Part shown: in pieces, positions 34,159 to 42,804 of the stretch | Numbering within the stretch: the first letter of the stretch is position 1 | Layout of the letters: each line of letters opens with the position of its first letter | From: Candidatus Caccalectryoclostridium excrementigallinarum | GTDB lineage: Bacteria; Bacillota; Clostridia; Christensenellales; UBA3700 | Length of the DNA stretch: 60,804 nucleotides | NCBI GenBank assembly: GCA_018714485.1 | Contig: DVNJ01000029.1 | Span: 1 to 60,804, forward strand | Direction of reading: 5' to 3' | Notes under the pieces: model-generated | What the model was told of the DNA's origin: nothing | Databases searched by the model: none | The model's input: only the letters and a program-made list of their open reading frames with translations | Position numbers and translations under genes: made by a program

Positions 34159-34674
34159 ATGGATATTGGGGAATTGGTGCGCGGAATACAGAGCGGCGAC
34201 AACGACGCTTTTGCCCGTCTTTACGAGCTCACGCGCAGATCGGTATATTTCACGGCGTATGCGGTATGCCGCGAAAAGTATGCCGCCGAGTCCGTCATGC
34301 AGGATACTTTCGTCAAGTTTTATGAAAATATCCAAAGCGTGGACTCAAAGCACAACCCTTATTCCTATCTGCTCACCATCGCCCGCAATCTTTCCCTCAA
34401 CTATGTCAAGAGGGAAAAGCTGCGCGTGAGCGTGGAGCCGGAGAAGGTGGACTATGTCAAAAGCGACGACGATCTTCACCGCGACGGCGGACTTACCGAT
34501 TTTGCCGCGCGCGTTTTGAGCGAGAGAGAGTTCCGCGTGCTCATGCTCTGCGCGGTGCATAAGTTCAAGCGCCGAGAGGTGGGAAAGATGCTCGATATGC
34601 CGACGGCGACCGTGACCTGGACTTACAACAAGGCGATAAGCAAGTTGAAGAAAAAATTGGAGGAAGAGGAGTGA
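34159..34674 (+). CDS. ECF-type RNA polymerase sigma factor
   Basis: The 171-residue protein has region 2 (DNDAFARLYELTRRSVYFTAY through DTFVKFYENI, PYSYLLTIARNLSLN) and region 4 (LSEREFRVLMLCAVHKFKRREVGKML, PTATVTWTYNKAISKLKKKL). It lacks extra domains. The next gene, an RsgI-like membrane protein, begins inside its stop codon (GTG overlapping TGA), as expected for a sigma/anti-sigma pair responding to a signal outside the cell. Confidence 0.92.
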   Translation: MDIGELVRGIQSGDNDAFARLYELTRRSVYFTAYAVCREKYAAESVMQDTFVKFYENIQSVDSKHNPYSYLLTIARNLSLNYVKREKLRVSVEPEKVDYVKSDDDLHRDGGLTDFAARVLSEREFRVLMLCAVHKFKRREVGKMLDMPTATVTWTYNKAISKLKKKLEEEE

Positions 34675-35804
34675 AGCGTAAGGATATCGAAAAGATATTG
34701 AGCGACGAGGCGCAAAAGCTCGAGGGCGACTTCGGGCAGATCCTTGCGCGCATCTCTTCCCCCAGAAGCAGGGCGCGCAGCGGCGAAGTTCAAGCCGTCG
34801 CGCTCACTCACCGCAGGCGGAACGTCGCCCTCGCCTGCGTCGCCGCGCTGCTCATTCTCACGATAGTGGCGGTGACCTTGGGCGTGACGCTGGGCGCGCC
34901 CGCGCCGACTTTCGGCATAACTTATATCAGTATCGGCATAAATCCCGCGCTTTCCATGCAGGTAGACGAGAAGGATAAGGTGGTCTCGGTGACCGCGCTC
35001 AACGAGGACGCGCAGGTGCTTTTGCTCGGCGTGGAGCTGGTGGGCTTGGATTATCAAAGCGCCTGTCTCGCCGTTTTGACCGAGGCGGATAAGGAGAAAT
35101 ATCTCGAGGGCGGAAGAGACGTGAACGTGAGCGCGGTCAACGACGACCGCAAGCGCGAGCAGGAAGTGCGCACGGGCGTGGAAAATACGCTCAACGGCTA
35201 CATGACGCAAAAGGGCTACAAAAACCACGTTTTCGTCAACTATTTCAGCAGCGCGGCGATAGATTACGCCAACTCTCACAATATCTCCGCGGGAAAGGCG
35301 CAGCTGCTGCTCGACGCGGACGCCGTCTCGGGCATGACCGTGGACGAGCTTTCCCGCCTCGGCTACGAAGAGCTGCTCTTCCTCGTCATGGGCAGCAGCG
35401 CGAACGCGAGCGAGGACTTTCAGCATGAGCTTGATGAGCGCTTGGAAATGCTCGAAGAGGAGTTCGAGCGCAAGAGCGAGGAGCTTGAAGAAAAGATAGA
35501 GGAGATAGAAGACCTCTTCGATGACGACGATGACTTCGAAGATCTCACCGCGAGCGAGAGGGCGAGGATAAAGAAGCTGCTGCTCGACATCGTCCGCGAT
35601 CCCGACGTAGGGGAATATTTCAAAGAGGTGATCCCGGAGGAGGAAGTTCTGCTCGATCAGAAGATGCGCGACATGCCCGCCTTTGCCCGCGAACTCGAAG
35701 AATTCGCCGATAACTTGGAAGAGCGCTTCGACGATCTCGAGGACGACTTCGAGGACAGGTTGGAGCAGATAAAGGAGGAATATCACCGCTATTCGCGCGC
35801 GTAA
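34671..35804 (+). CDS. RsgI-like transmembrane anti-sigma factor
   Basis: The 377-residue protein has a cytoplasmic N-terminus (1-50, the likely sigma-binding part), one membrane segment (52-76) and an outer domain with the RsgI-type pattern ISIGINPALSMQVDEKDKVVSVTALNEDAQ (given here as pieces: residues 87-117). Residues about 255-375 are an acidic helical coiled coil in place of the carbohydrate-binding module of classical RsgI. The signal it senses is therefore unlikely to be bound polysaccharide through a CBM. GTG start overlaps the sigma gene. Confidence 0.82.
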   Translation: MKRKDIEKILSDEAQKLEGDFGQILARISSPRSRARSGEVQAVALTHRRRNVALACVAALLILTIVAVTLGVTLGAPAPTFGITYISIGINPALSMQVDEKDKVVSVTALNEDAQVLLLGVELVGLDYQSACLAVLTEADKEKYLEGGRDVNVSAVNDDRKREQEVRTGVENTLNGYMTQKGYKNHVFVNYFSSAAIDYANSHNISAGKAQLLLDADAVSGMTVDELSRLGYEELLFLVMGSSANASEDFQHELDERLEMLEEEFERKSEELEEKIEEIEDLFDDDDDFEDLTASERARIKKLLLDIVRDPDVGEYFKEVIPEEEVLLDQKMRDMPAFARELEEFADNLEERFDDLEDDFEDRLEQIKEEYHRYSRA

Positions 35805-35832
35805 AAGCGCTCGGAAAGTCAAAGGAAAAAGC

Positions 35833-35860
35833 CGCGCCGAGGGTTTTCGGCGCGATTTTG
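35833..35860 (+). terminator. Terminator of the sigma/anti-sigma operon
   Basis: CGCGCCGA and TCGGCGCG arms with a six-base loop followed by ATTTTG, 28 bases after the stop codon. Confidence 0.75.
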
Positions 35861-35953
35861 CTAAAAGGAATAAAAATTTTTTTGTCAAATGTTGGTAAAA
35901 ACGCGCCCGCCGATTGTATTATGCTTGAAAACCCCCAAAAGGAGGACAAAAAA

Positions 35954-36871
35954 ATGAAAAAGAAAGTTATCTTTGCGGCAGTCGTGGTGCTCGTTCTGGC
36001 GATCTCGCTCACGGCGCTGCTCGTCGCTTGCGACGATCCCAAAGGTCCCGGTTCAACGGGCGGCAAGGAAAGGCAGGAGAATATCTTTGCCCTTGCGGCG
36101 GTCTCGGCGGGCGAGCTTATCGGCGAGCAAACTTCCGCGGCGGCTTTGGCGGCGGGAGACGAGGCAGCGATCGCGGCGGAGCTTGACGAATATATGGCGA
36201 TGCTCGACAAGCTGATCGGCGGCGAAAACCCCATAACTTCCGTTGTGGCGGATAATACGGACGAGGCGTATGCGCAATATGCGGTAAAGCAGACGGTGAC
36301 CGCCACTTCTCCCGACGGCAGCAGCGAGACATATGCCATCTATTATAACGAGACCTTGCAGCCCGATTACGACGACGATGACGATCCCGACGAGCAGGAG
36401 GAGAATTACCGCATCGAGGGCGTGATGGTCAACGGCGAAAACGTCTTTGATATCACAGGTTTCAGAGAAGTGGAGAGCGAGCGCGGCGAGAGCGAGGAGT
36501 CGCTCGAATTCACCGCCGAGAACCGCGAAAACGGCTTGAGAATGAAGTTCGAGCTGGAAAACGAGAGCGAGAAAGACGAGAGCGGCATGGAATTCGGCTA
36601 TGAGATCTATGACGGCAGGAGCCTCGTGCGCGCTTTCGAGATAGAGTTCGAGCGCGAGAGCGGCTGGATGGGCGAAGAGACCGAGTTCGAGCTCTTCACT
36701 CACGAGAACGGCGTGAGCCGCGAATACGAGATCGAGAGCGAGGTGAGGGGCGATAAGGAGTATATCCGCATCACCCGCAGAGAGGGCAGGACCTACGAGC
36801 GTTACCGCGCCACCCGCAACGCCGACGGCAGTTATTCCTACGAATATGCGGGCACGGGCGATAAGTGGTAA
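35954..36871 (+). CDS. Acidic lipoprotein of unknown function
   Basis: The 305-residue protein has a lipoprotein signal peptide with lipobox LLVAC (Cys26). The mature part is very acidic (runs of Asp/Glu near 145-155) and rich in alternating beta-type sequence with repeated pieces such as VESERGESEESLEF, FELENESEKDES, FEIEFERESG and YEIESEVRG. I do not recognise a family. It lies directly downstream of the sigma/anti-sigma operon but has its own start region, so it could be a target of that sigma factor; this is inferred. Start 35954 has AGGAGGA. Confidence 0.7.
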   Translation: MKKKVIFAAVVVLVLAISLTALLVACDDPKGPGSTGGKERQENIFALAAVSAGELIGEQTSAAALAAGDEAAIAAELDEYMAMLDKLIGGENPITSVVADNTDEAYAQYAVKQTVTATSPDGSSETYAIYYNETLQPDYDDDDDPDEQEENYRIEGVMVNGENVFDITGFREVESERGESEESLEFTAENRENGLRMKFELENESEKDESGMEFGYEIYDGRSLVRAFEIEFERESGWMGEETEFELFTHENGVSREYEIESEVRGDKEYIRITRREGRTYERYRATRNADGSYSYEYAGTGDKW

Positions 36872-36893
36872 ATATCTGCCACGCATAACAAAG

Positions 36894-36917
36894 GACGCGC
36901 TTCGGCGCGTCTTTTTT
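36894..36917 (+). terminator. Terminator of the lipoprotein gene
   Basis: GACGCGC and GCGCGTC arms around TTCG followed by T6. Confidence 0.92.
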
Positions 36918-36949
36918 AAGCGCAAAATATGTTTAAGGCGGTCTACGGC

Positions 36950-36978
36950 TTGAATAAAGAGAAAAATCGTGATACAAT
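36950..36978 (+). promoter_or_regulatory. Promoter of the GH20 gene
   Basis: TTGAAT (36950-36955) and TACAAT (36973-36978) with a 17-base spacer. Confidence 0.7.
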
Positions 36979-37026
36979 AAAAAAAGCGGTATCGTGATAA
37001 CGCAAAAAAACAAGGCAGGATAAATT

Positions 37027-38604
37027 ATGAAACTCATTCCCAGACCGGTGGAATACGCCGTCAAAGAAGGCAAGGTGGGCTGGAACAGCCTGACTCAAGT
37101 CACGGGAGATTTCCCCGAAACATCGGCGCTTGCAAAAGAGCTTTTGGCGAAAAAAGCCGCGGGCAGGGAAAGCAGGCTGCATTTTACTTCGGACAGCCGC
37201 TTTGCGCCCGAAGGCTATGCGATCAAGTCGGACAAGAACGTCATTCAGGTCTTGGCGTCGAGCGAGGCGGGAGCGTTTTACGCGCTCATGTCGCTCGAAC
37301 AGATGGGCGAGGGCGGCGAGATGGACTGCTGCTTCGTGCGCGACGAACCTAAATACAGCTATCGCTCCTTTCAGCTGGACTGCTCGCGCCATTTCTGGAC
37401 GGTGGAGAAGATAAAGAGCATTCTGCGTCTGCAAGCGTCCGTGAAGATGAACACTTTCCATTGGCATCTTTCCGACGATCAGGGCTGGCGCGCCGAGATC
37501 AAGAAATATCCCCTGCTCACGGAAAAGGGCAGCATACGCAAAAACACGCAGATAGGGCTTGTCGGCTACAATGCGGGCAAGGAACCGCACGACGACGAGG
37601 AATACGGCAGAGGCATGTTCTATACGCAGGAAGACATGAAAGAGGTCGTGGCGTATGCGAAAAAACTGCATATACAGGTGATACCCGAAATAGATATGCC
37701 CGGGCATATGGTGGCGGCGATCGCCTGCTATCCCGAGCTTTCCTGCACGGGCGAGCCTACCGAAGTCTCCACCCGTTGGGGGGTGATGGACAATATCTGC
37801 TGCTGCGGCAAGGAGAATATCTATAACTTCGCAAAAGACGTGATAGACGAGCTTTGCGAGATCTTCCCCGCTCCCTATTTCCATATCGGCGGCGACGAAG
37901 CGCCCAAGACGCGCTGGAAGACCTGTCCCAAGTGCCAGGCGAAGATAAAGGAGCTGGGGCTTAAAGACGAAAACGCCCTGCAAGGCTATTTTAACAACGA
38001 GATGGCGAAATATCTGCGCACGAAGGGCAAGCGCATGATCGGTTGGAACGAAGTCCTGGACGCCGCGGACATCATGGACAAGGATGTGATCGCGCAATGG
38101 TGGGTCTATCGCGGCAGTAAGACGCGCGAGCTGGGCTGGCTGGAAAAAGGCGGCAACCTCATTCTCTCCATGTGGGGATATGTCTATATGGATCATCCTT
38201 ACAACGTGCGCCCGCTCTCCAAAACTTACAAGATGACCGCCGACAAGTTGGGCATAAAGGACAAAAAGGGAGTCATCGGCGTGGAATGCCCGCAGTGGTG
38301 CGAATATATCCGCACGGAAGAGAAGTTCGACTTCATCTCTTTCGCCCGTATCATAACCGTCGCCGAGATAGCCTGGACGCCCGATTACCGCATGGATTAC
38401 AAGGGCTTTGAAGAGAGGCTGGAAGCGCTGCGTCCCTTCTTTGAAAGCCGCGGCTGGTATATCCCGCCGCAAAAGGTCTACCGCGGCAAGGCGCGCGACT
38501 TCAAGACGCTCACCTACGCGGGGCGTTGGAACACTTGGCGCATAGATCCTTATTGGGAAGTCAAGTGGACGAAGAAGAACTTCGGAGAGATCTTGAAGAA
38601 ATAA
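37027..38604 (+). CDS. Glycoside hydrolase family 20 beta-N-acetylhexosaminidase
   Basis: The 525-residue enzyme has the GH20 N-terminal domain (about 1-105, PEGYAIKSDKN), then the TIM barrel with DCSRHFW, FHWHLSDDQGWR (144-155), PEIDMPGH and the catalytic Asp290-Glu291 pair in HIGGDEAPK. It removes terminal GlcNAc or GalNAc by substrate-assisted catalysis. No signal peptide, so it acts in the cytoplasm on imported oligosaccharides, possibly from mucin or chitin. It is a single-gene unit next to an esterase. Confidence 0.95.
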   Translation: MKLIPRPVEYAVKEGKVGWNSLTQVTGDFPETSALAKELLAKKAAGRESRLHFTSDSRFAPEGYAIKSDKNVIQVLASSEAGAFYALMSLEQMGEGGEMDCCFVRDEPKYSYRSFQLDCSRHFWTVEKIKSILRLQASVKMNTFHWHLSDDQGWRAEIKKYPLLTEKGSIRKNTQIGLVGYNAGKEPHDDEEYGRGMFYTQEDMKEVVAYAKKLHIQVIPEIDMPGHMVAAIACYPELSCTGEPTEVSTRWGVMDNICCCGKENIYNFAKDVIDELCEIFPAPYFHIGGDEAPKTRWKTCPKCQAKIKELGLKDENALQGYFNNEMAKYLRTKGKRMIGWNEVLDAADIMDKDVIAQWWVYRGSKTRELGWLEKGGNLILSMWGYVYMDHPYNVRPLSKTYKMTADKLGIKDKKGVIGVECPQWCEYIRTEEKFDFISFARIITVAEIAWTPDYRMDYKGFEERLEALRPFFESRGWYIPPQKVYRGKARDFKTLTYAGRWNTWRIDPYWEVKWTKKNFGEILKK

Positions 38605-38623
38605 AGCCGAAAATCGATAAATA

Positions 38624-38656
38624 AGCAAAGCCGCGTTAAGTCGCGGCTTTTTGCTT
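38624..38656. terminator. Bidirectional terminator between GH20 and esterase genes
   Basis: AAAGCCGCG (38627-38635) and CGCGGCTTT (38642-38650) arms with T-rich flanks on both strands, between convergent genes. Confidence 0.85.
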
Positions 38657-38672
38657 GCTTTGACAAAGGGCG

Positions 38673-39755
38673 TTAAAGGGAGGCGAGGAAAGCGCGTATG
38701 CTTCTCATCGCGCGCCTGCTTTCTTTGAGCGCCATGGTGATGGCGAAGGCGTGGACGGCGAATCTCCCTTCGCCGTGAAAGTGGGTCACGGGGACGCCGA
38801 GCTTGCGCAGCTTGTCCACGAGGTCGAAGGTGAGCAGGGCGAGCTTGTCGTTTTCCGCGGAGATGGCGAAGGTGGGCGGGAAGTTTGCGTTCAGCCAATA
38901 GATGGGCGAGACTTCGCGTTTTTTCTCCTCGGAAAGCTCGCTCACGGGCGTGCCGCCGCAATATGCCTGCGTATAGATCCCGCCGCGTTTGAAGCCCGAG
39001 GCGATCACCGCCTCGAGGTCGTAGACGCCGCAGTTGAGGACAAGCCCCGCGATCTTCTGGTCTTTGGCTCGCTCGTCGAGGTCGAATTTGGCGGCGTATT
39101 CGGGGTCGCTTGAAATGCAGCCCGCCATGGCGGCGAGGTGCGCTCCCGCCGATTCTCCGCCCACGAACACGGCGGACATGTCGATGTTGAGTTCGTCCGC
39201 GTGCTCTTTGAGCCAGCCAAAGGCGCGATAGATGTTCTCGATCATCTTGGGGTGGGCGTAGCGCGGCGCCTCGCCGTAATAAATGCTGGCGACAAAGTAT
39301 CCTGCCGCGGCGATGCGGGTGGTGAAGGCTTCGCGCGATTCGGGCCAGCCGCCCATCCAACCGCCGCCGTGTATGTAGACAAAGACCTTTTGCCTGCCTT
39401 GTTTTTTCGCGCGCAGGGGACGATAGATGTTCAGATAAAGCCTTTCGTCGTTTTCGTCAAAGCGTATGCGCCGCTTTTTGTGCAAAAAGACGGCTGCGCC
39501 GAAGTTGTAGACGGTGAGCATGCCCACGATCTCGTTGCGCAGCCTGCCGCCGAGAGCATAGGTATATTTGATGCCGAAAGCGATCTTTTTGGCGAGTTTT
39601 TTCGCCTCTGCCCTCGTTTTTGCCGTGTTTTGCAGTAAGAGTTCATGCCGCCTTTCCGCGCTCTTTTTCAAGTCGGCGTGAAAGAGCTTCTGCCTTAAAC
39701 GCAGCCTTTCGTATCGCTCGGAAAATGAAGGTCTTTCGCTCTTGTTTTTCTTCAT
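38673..39755 (-). CDS. Alpha/beta hydrolase (HSL-type carboxylesterase)
   Basis: The 360-residue protein has a long basic N-terminal extension (1-100) and an HSL-family esterase domain: oxyanion-hole motif YIHGGGW near 147-153, nucleophile Ser in GGESAGAHLAAM, and the later Asp (SAENDKLALL) and His (THFHGEGRFAVH). Such enzymes deacylate small esters, including acetylated sugars. A function on acetylated glycans fits the neighbouring GH20 gene but is inferred. No signal peptide is clear. Confidence 0.85.
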   Translation of the reverse strand: MKKNKSERPSFSERYERLRLRQKLFHADLKKSAERRHELLLQNTAKTRAEAKKLAKKIAFGIKYTYALGGRLRNEIVGMLTVYNFGAAVFLHKKRRIRFDENDERLYLNIYRPLRAKKQGRQKVFVYIHGGGWMGGWPESREAFTTRIAAAGYFVASIYYGEAPRYAHPKMIENIYRAFGWLKEHADELNIDMSAVFVGGESAGAHLAAMAGCISSDPEYAAKFDLDERAKDQKIAGLVLNCGVYDLEAVIASGFKRGGIYTQAYCGGTPVSELSEEKKREVSPIYWLNANFPPTFAISAENDKLALLTFDLVDKLRKLGVPVTHFHGEGRFAVHAFAITMALKESRRAMRSIRAFLASL

Positions 39756-39822
39756 GGCTCACTCTCCGACTGTTTTTCGGCGCGCGGATCCGAGTTTGCG
39801 CCCGACATATTTATCCGAAAAT

Positions 39823-39851
39823 ATTATAGCACGGGAAGGGCGCGTTTTCAA
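39823..39851 (-). promoter_or_regulatory. Promoter of the esterase gene
   Basis: TTGAAA (39846-39851) and TATAAT (39823-39828) on the minus strand, 17-base spacer. It lies beside the terminator of the upstream araC-type gene. Confidence 0.8.
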
Positions 39852-39854
39852 GAC

Positions 39855-39887
39855 GAAAAAGCGCATATGCGTTCGGCACATGCGCTT
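39855..39887 (-). terminator. Terminator of the AraC-type gene
   Basis: Minus-strand GCGCAT (39880-39885) and ATGCGC (39861-39866) arms, extended by flanking AAG/CTT, followed by T5. Confidence 0.75.
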
Positions 39888-39897
39888 GAAAGGCTTT

Positions 39898-40644
39898 TTA
39901 TTCCTCTTGCGGCGCGGCGAAAGCCTTGGGACTTACGCCCGTCATTTTTTTGAAGACGCGCGAGAAATAGAGCTGATCGGTGAAGCCGCACATCTCGGCT
40001 ATCTCATATATCTTATAGTTGTTGATATTGCGCGAGAGCAGCAGTTTCTGCGCGTAGTTGATGCGCGTGCGATTGAGGAATTGCAGGGGAGAGATCCCCT
40101 TTTCCTTGATGAACTGCCTTCTCAGATAATCCTTGCTCAGGGGAATGTCGCGGTAGATCTCGTCAATGCAGAAAGAGGGATCGGAAAAGTTGTCCACGAT
40201 CATGTTGGACATGTTTTCCACATGCTGCGAATTGCCCGCCGTGCCCGAGAAGGCGGAGAGCATGTTGATCAAAAGCTCGGTGAGCGAGACCATGAGCTCG
40301 GGCTGCTGGCGGATATTGGTGTTGAAATAGCGATAGCACATGCTCATGACCGTGTAAAGATCGCGGTGAGAGTTGTCGTCGATGAGCTGCGGCGTCTTGT
40401 AAGGGGGTATCCAGCCCGAGATGGTCATATGGATATTTTTGAAGCCGCGCTCCGACTGATTGGTGTGGTGAACGCCCGGGGGAACGAGCACGAGCTGATG
40501 CTGCGTGTAGTCGATGACCCTGCCGTTTTCAAAGGTTATCGTGCCGTCGCCGCCCGTGCAATAGATGAATTCCCAAAAGTCGTGCTTGTGCCGGGATACT
40601 TCGTATGTGCGCAGATTTTTTCCCGAATAATTGATGATCGCCAT
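39898..40644 (-). CDS. AraC-family transcriptional regulator
   Basis: The 248-residue protein has an N-terminal cupin sensor (about 10-90: RHKHDFWEFIYCTGGDGTI, LVPPGVHHTNQS) and a C-terminal double helix-turn-helix (IPLSKDYLRRQFIKEKGISPLQFLNRTRINYAQKLL, IAEMCGFTDQLYFSRVFKKMTG, quoted by landmark). Cupin AraC proteins usually sense sugars and activate neighbouring glycan genes; the adjacent esterase and GH20 genes are plausible targets. It is divergent from the PHP gene. Confidence 0.92.
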   Translation of the reverse strand: MAIINYSGKNLRTYEVSRHKHDFWEFIYCTGGDGTITFENGRVIDYTQHQLVLVPPGVHHTNQSERGFKNIHMTISGWIPPYKTPQLIDDNSHRDLYTVMSMCYRYFNTNIRQQPELMVSLTELLINMLSAFSGTAGNSQHVENMSNMIVDNFSDPSFCIDEIYRDIPLSKDYLRRQFIKEKGISPLQFLNRTRINYAQKLLLSRNINNYKIYEIAEMCGFTDQLYFSRVFKKMTGVSPKAFAAPQEE

Positions 40645-40669
40645 GAGCCACCTCTCTTTTTCTGTCTAC

Positions 40670-40698
40670 ATTTTAGCATAATATCCCCAAATTGTCCA
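40670..40698 (-). promoter_or_regulatory. Promoter of the AraC-type gene
   Basis: TGGACA (40693-40698) and TAAAAT (40670-40675) on the minus strand with a 17-base spacer. Confidence 0.65.
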
Positions 40699-40780
40699 TA
40701 CTTTTTCGCAAACATTATTTTTCTGCGAAATTGCGGCATACTCGCGCCGTTTGTGCTATAATAGGGCGTGGAGAAAAAAT

Positions 40781-41515
40781 ATGAAAACTTATCCTTACAA
40801 ACTCGAAACGCATATGCACACCGTGCACAACAGCGACTGCGCCAAGCTCGAACCGCGCCGAGCGGCGGAAGTTTACGCAAAGCGCGGCTATAAGGGCGTT
40901 ATCTGCACCAACCATTTTAACCGCCACGACTGCGGCTATCTGAGAAAAGCCTACGACGCGGGCGAAGACGCGGACGCGATCGAGCTTTATCTGCGCGATT
41001 TTTACGAGCTGAAAAGAGCGGGAAAAGAGCTGGGGCTGGACGTCTTTTGCGGCGCAGAGATCTCTCCCGACGGCACGACCTATTACAAAAATTCGCCCCC
41101 TTACCGCGAATTTCTCATTCTCGGCGTCACGCCCGAGGAGCTGAAAGAGGGCGGAGAGGCGCTTTTGGAAAAGGATCAGCGCGGGCTTTTTAAGTGGTGT
41201 GACGAGCGCGGCGCGCTCTTGTTGCAGGCGCACCCCTTCCGCGAGATCTGCACGCCCGGCGACCCGCGTTTTCTTCACGGCGCCGAGATAGCAAATCTCC
41301 ACCCGCTGCATAACTCGAAAAACAAAAAAGCCGCGGCTTTCGTGCGCGAAAACGACCTCATCGGCACGGGCGGCAGCGATTTTCACTTCCCGCTCGGCAT
41401 CGGCGGCGGAGTGCTCCTGCCCCGCGCCCCGAAGGACGACAAGGACCTCGCCGCCCTGCTCAAAACGCGCGACTTCAAGGTGATAAAGAGCCGTTTTCGC
41501 GGCAAGATCGTCTAA
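40781..41515 (+). CDS. PHP-domain metal-dependent phosphoesterase
   Basis: The 244-residue protein has the PHP motifs: ETHMHTVHNSD (8-18), CTNHFNRHD, HPFRE and GGSDFHFP, supplying His/Asp ligands for a trinuclear metal site. Family members hydrolyse phosphoesters such as histidinol phosphate, nucleotides or sugar phosphates; substrate cannot be told. A TATAAT at 40757-40762 precedes it, and the start at 40781 follows GTGGAG. It is divergent from the AraC regulator. Confidence 0.85.
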   Translation: MKTYPYKLETHMHTVHNSDCAKLEPRRAAEVYAKRGYKGVICTNHFNRHDCGYLRKAYDAGEDADAIELYLRDFYELKRAGKELGLDVFCGAEISPDGTTYYKNSPPYREFLILGVTPEELKEGGEALLEKDQRGLFKWCDERGALLLQAHPFREICTPGDPRFLHGAEIANLHPLHNSKNKKAAAFVRENDLIGTGGSDFHFPLGIGGGVLLPRAPKDDKDLAALLKTRDFKVIKSRFRGKIV

Positions 41516-41562
41516 AAGCCGCAAAAGCGTGCACTTTATATATATGCGCGCTTAAAAAAGGC

Positions 41563-41591
41563 TTGCATGGCGCGCGAGAATGTAGTATAAT
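41563..41591 (+). promoter_or_regulatory. Promoter of the surface-glycan locus
   Basis: TTGCAT (41563-41568) and TATAAT (41586-41591) with a 17-base spacer, 47 bases before the first gene. The following genes overlap or abut, so it may drive the first five at least. Confidence 0.75.
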
Positions 41592-41637
41592 CAGATAAAG
41601 ACGAAAAGCCGAAACTTAAAGAAAAGAAGGTTGGACC

Positions 41638-42804
41638 ATGAAAGACAGGATCTATCTTTCTTCCCCGCATATGGGCGGTGAGGAGATGAAATACATACAG
41701 GAAGCGTTTGACACGAATTGGGTCGCGCCTCTGGGCAAGAACGTGGAAATGTTCGAAAAGGAAATGTGCGAATATATCGGCAGACCTTATGCCGTCGCGC
41801 TTTCCGCGGGCACGGCGGCGATCCATTTAGGCTTGAAATATCTCGGCGTGGAGCGCGGCGACGTGGTCTTTTGCTCCTCGTTCACGTTCAGCGGAACTTG
41901 CAATCCCGCGGCTTATCTCGGCGCAAAGCTCGTCTTTATCGACTGCGACCGCGACAGCTACAATATGAGTCCGCAAGCGCTTGAAAAGGCATATGAGATC
42001 TATCCCGATCCCAAAGCCGTTATAATTGTGAATCTTTACGGCAATCCCGCGGAATTTGACGAACTTCTCGCCATAACCAAAAAGCACGGCACGCCCGTTC
42101 TCGAAGATTCCGCCGAAAGCCTCGGCGCGTCTTACAAGGGCAAAAAGACGGGTAATTTCGGAGATATCTCCATATTCTCTTTCAACGGCAACAAGATAAT
42201 CACCACGAGCGGCGGCGGCATGCTCATGTGCAACGATAAAAAAACGCACGACAAGGTCTTGTTCTGGGCAACGCAGTCGCGCGAGCCGTTCCCGTGGTAT
42301 CAGCATGAGGAGATCGGTTATAATTACCGCCTGAGCAATATCTGCGCGGGCATCGGCAGAGGACAGATGCGCGTGCTCGACGAGCGCGTGGCGCAAAAAA
42401 GACATATTCACGAGCTTTACGTCAAGGCGTTCGAGGGCAACCCTTACATAGAGATCGCGCCCACGACAAGCGGCTCCGAACCGAATTATTGGCTCACCGC
42501 CATAACGCTCACGAGAGATTGCAAGGTGAACTTCATGGATATTCTGAATGCCCTCGCGGCGGAGAATATCGAAAGCCGCCCCGCATGGAAGCCCATGCAT
42601 ATGCAGCCCGTCTTCAAAGACTGCGGCTTTGTGACGCAGCTTTCGCAAAAGGAGATGGAACAAATAGGCGCGGGCAGCGTCGCCGAGGATATCTTCAACC
42701 GCAGTCTCTGCCTGCCCTGCGACACAAAAATGACGGACGAGCAGGTCAAATTTGTGGCGGAAATAGTGAATAAGACGGTGATGGGGAGTGAAGCAAATGT
42801 ATAA
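41638..42804 (+). CDS. DegT/DnrJ/EryC1-type sugar aminotransferase
   Basis: A 388-residue PLP enzyme of the PglE/DegT family that transfers an amino group from glutamate to a keto-sugar nucleotide. Landmarks are ALSAGTAAIHLGLK (54-67), LEDSAESLGASY (155-166) and the PLP-binding Lys186 in FSFNGNKIITTSGGG. It likely makes a 4-amino-sugar nucleotide for the fused acetyl/phosphosugar transferase encoded next. No 4,6-dehydratase gene is in the locus, so the keto sugar must come from elsewhere. Base composition is still like the GC-rich flanks. Confidence 0.93.
   Translation: MKDRIYLSSPHMGGEEMKYIQEAFDTNWVAPLGKNVEMFEKEMCEYIGRPYAVALSAGTAAIHLGLKYLGVERGDVVFCSSFTFSGTCNPAAYLGAKLVFIDCDRDSYNMSPQALEKAYEIYPDPKAVIIVNLYGNPAEFDELLAITKKHGTPVLEDSAESLGASYKGKKTGNFGDISIFSFNGNKIITTSGGGMLMCNDKKTHDKVLFWATQSREPFPWYQHEEIGYNYRLSNICAGIGRGQMRVLDERVAQKRHIHELYVKAFEGNPYIEIAPTTSGSEPNYWLTAITLTRDCKVNFMDILNALAAENIESRPAWKPMHMQPVFKDCGFVTQLSQKEMEQIGAGSVAEDIFNRSLCLPCDTKMTDEQVKFVAEIVNKTVMGSEANV

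Noticed and set aside
36943-39360. 805-codon minus-strand frame
   Set aside because: It runs antisense through GH20 and out of frame through the esterase gene; the true genes have intact catalytic motifs.
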